From positions 1-51,577 of the forward strand of contig CAMVOK010000023.1 in the NCBI GenBank assembly GCA_947169115.1: a stretch of 51,577 bases of DNA, in the 5' to 3' direction. The first letter of the stretch is position 1; every line of letters begins with the position of its first letter. This DNA is from an uncultured Prevotellaceae bacterium (GTDB taxonomy: Bacteria > Bacteroidota > Bacteroidia > Bacteroidales > Bacteroidaceae). Shown here one piece after another: positions 51,163 to 51,577 of this stretch. The position numbers were made by a program, and so were the translations under genes. The notes below the pieces were generated by a model, which saw only the letters and a list, made by a program, of their open reading frames with translations, did no database searches and was not told the origin of the DNA.

Positions 51163-51577
51163 ATGCCTGAACAGATAACTCCATTGTCGATACTATATCT
51201 CCTGCTCCACGGCGCAGGAACAGCCGTGTGCGTCGTGCTGTTCCTCTACCTGCTGCTCTGCCGGGGCAAGGCCATCGCACCCGACATCACGCCGCCCGCA
51301 CGACTGCGCCGATGGGCAGCGGCATTATTCGGTATCATGGCCCTGGTCCACATCTGGTGGATACTGTTCTACACATACTCGGACGACAGCCGCTCGGTGA
51401 TTTACGGGTTGCTCGTTGCTCTCGACTGCATGGTGCTGCCCCCCGTTTTCATCGGCACACTGTTGAACATGCTGCAGGACCGCCGCCGACCGCTATGGCC
51501 CATTGTAGTCGTCATGACGCCTTGCGCGGTGCTCGCAGTGCTGCAGACAGCTCTGCCATCCATCGACCTCACGACCC
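51163..51577 (+). CDS. N-terminal part of a multi-membrane-segment protein, cut by the window
   Basis: The open frame from ATG 51163 (MPEQITPLSILYLLLHGAG) runs 138 codons to the window edge without a stop. It has four hydrophobic segments (about 8-34, 50-74, 80-98 and 106-124) with short charged loops. This layout is common as the N-terminal sensor half of membrane-bound AraC-type regulators or histidine kinases in Prevotella, but the deciding C-terminal domain is outside the window, so the function stays open. Confidence 0.6.
   Translation, partial: MPEQITPLSILYLLLHGAGTAVCVVLFLYLLLCRGKAIAPDITPPARLRRWAAALFGIMALVHIWWILFYTYSDDSRSVIYGLLVALDCMVLPPVFIGTLLNMLQDRRRPLWPIVVVMTPCAVLAVLQTALPSIDLTT

Noticed and set aside
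1..51577. tRNA, rRNA or tmRNA genes
   Set aside because: No cloverleaf with GTTC-type T arm or rRNA signature was noticed; a covariance search was not possible here.

Overview
The window looks like chromosomal DNA of a Bacteroidales bacterium, most likely Prevotella or a close relative. The evidence is the TAnnTTTG promoter boxes (often with TTG/TTTG 19-20 bp upstream), lipoproteins whose lipobox Cys is followed by G-D-D-D, an Omp28-like protein with a type IX sorting-like tail, a glutamine synthetase of the GlnN (type III) family, and scarce Shine-Dalgarno sites. No rRNA, tRNA, CRISPR array, phage or transposase gene was seen.

Layout. 0-8.9 kb (+): DUF4199 membrane protein, polyprenol-type glycosyltransferase, a DUF6452-like lipoprotein with a DUF6048-like partner, an ApbE flavin transferase with a Crp/Fnr regulator, an M3 peptidase, dCMP deaminase and an S41 protease. 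9-10.1 kb (-): ribH and a TPR membrane protein. 10.3-11.8 kb (+): recF and a DciA-like gene. 12.2-21.2 kb (-): a histidine operon hisG-[Omp28-like]-hisD-hisC-hisB that runs on into recR, a small membrane protein, a glycosyltransferase and an acetyltransferase. 21.5-25.7 kb (+): a large MscS-type channel and a sulfatase. 25.8-29.2 kb (-): two lipoproteins with near-identical leaders, a beta-barrel protein and an HTH regulator with a long leader. 29.8-31.0 kb (+): lipoate-protein ligase. 31.0-38.8 kb (-): glnK-amtB-porin-pyrG-asnB-glmS. 39.1-49.9 kb (+): gltB-gltD-dapF-dapL-glnN. The right end holds a gltD remnant, a small lipoprotein and the start of a multi-membrane-segment protein cut by the window edge.

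The 31-50 kb block is a nitrogen-assimilation cluster. Ammonium enters through AmtB under GlnK control, is fixed by GlnN and GltBD, and the glutamine feeds the amidotransferases PyrG, AsnB and GlmS, while DapL and DapF make meso-diaminopimelate using glutamate nitrogen.

The most unusual property is invasion of conserved housekeeping genes by short repeats that keep the reading frame open. (1) A roughly 40-bp G/C-rich palindromic element occurs about a dozen times in asnB, gltB, gltD, dapF and dapL. Along gltB-dapL the copies almost strictly alternate in orientation, giving inverted pairs that bracket 55-190 bp of host sequence, as BIME/REP pairs do. (2) A 74-bp element encodes 25 residues in the same frame in both gltB and glnN. 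(3) A 130-bp element with 20-bp inverted arms occurs twice, with no mismatch, in the lipoate ligase gene. (4) A composite insertion in asnB carries a dispersed GTAATCGG...CTACGCTT motif. Tandem arrays of 7- or 8-bp units fill many gene junctions and form parts of elements 3 and 4. Two arrays of 22-bp units with palindromic cores lie in intergenic regions. The 29.8-50 kb half is heavily invaded, whereas in the first 29 kb such repeats lie between genes or at their extreme ends.
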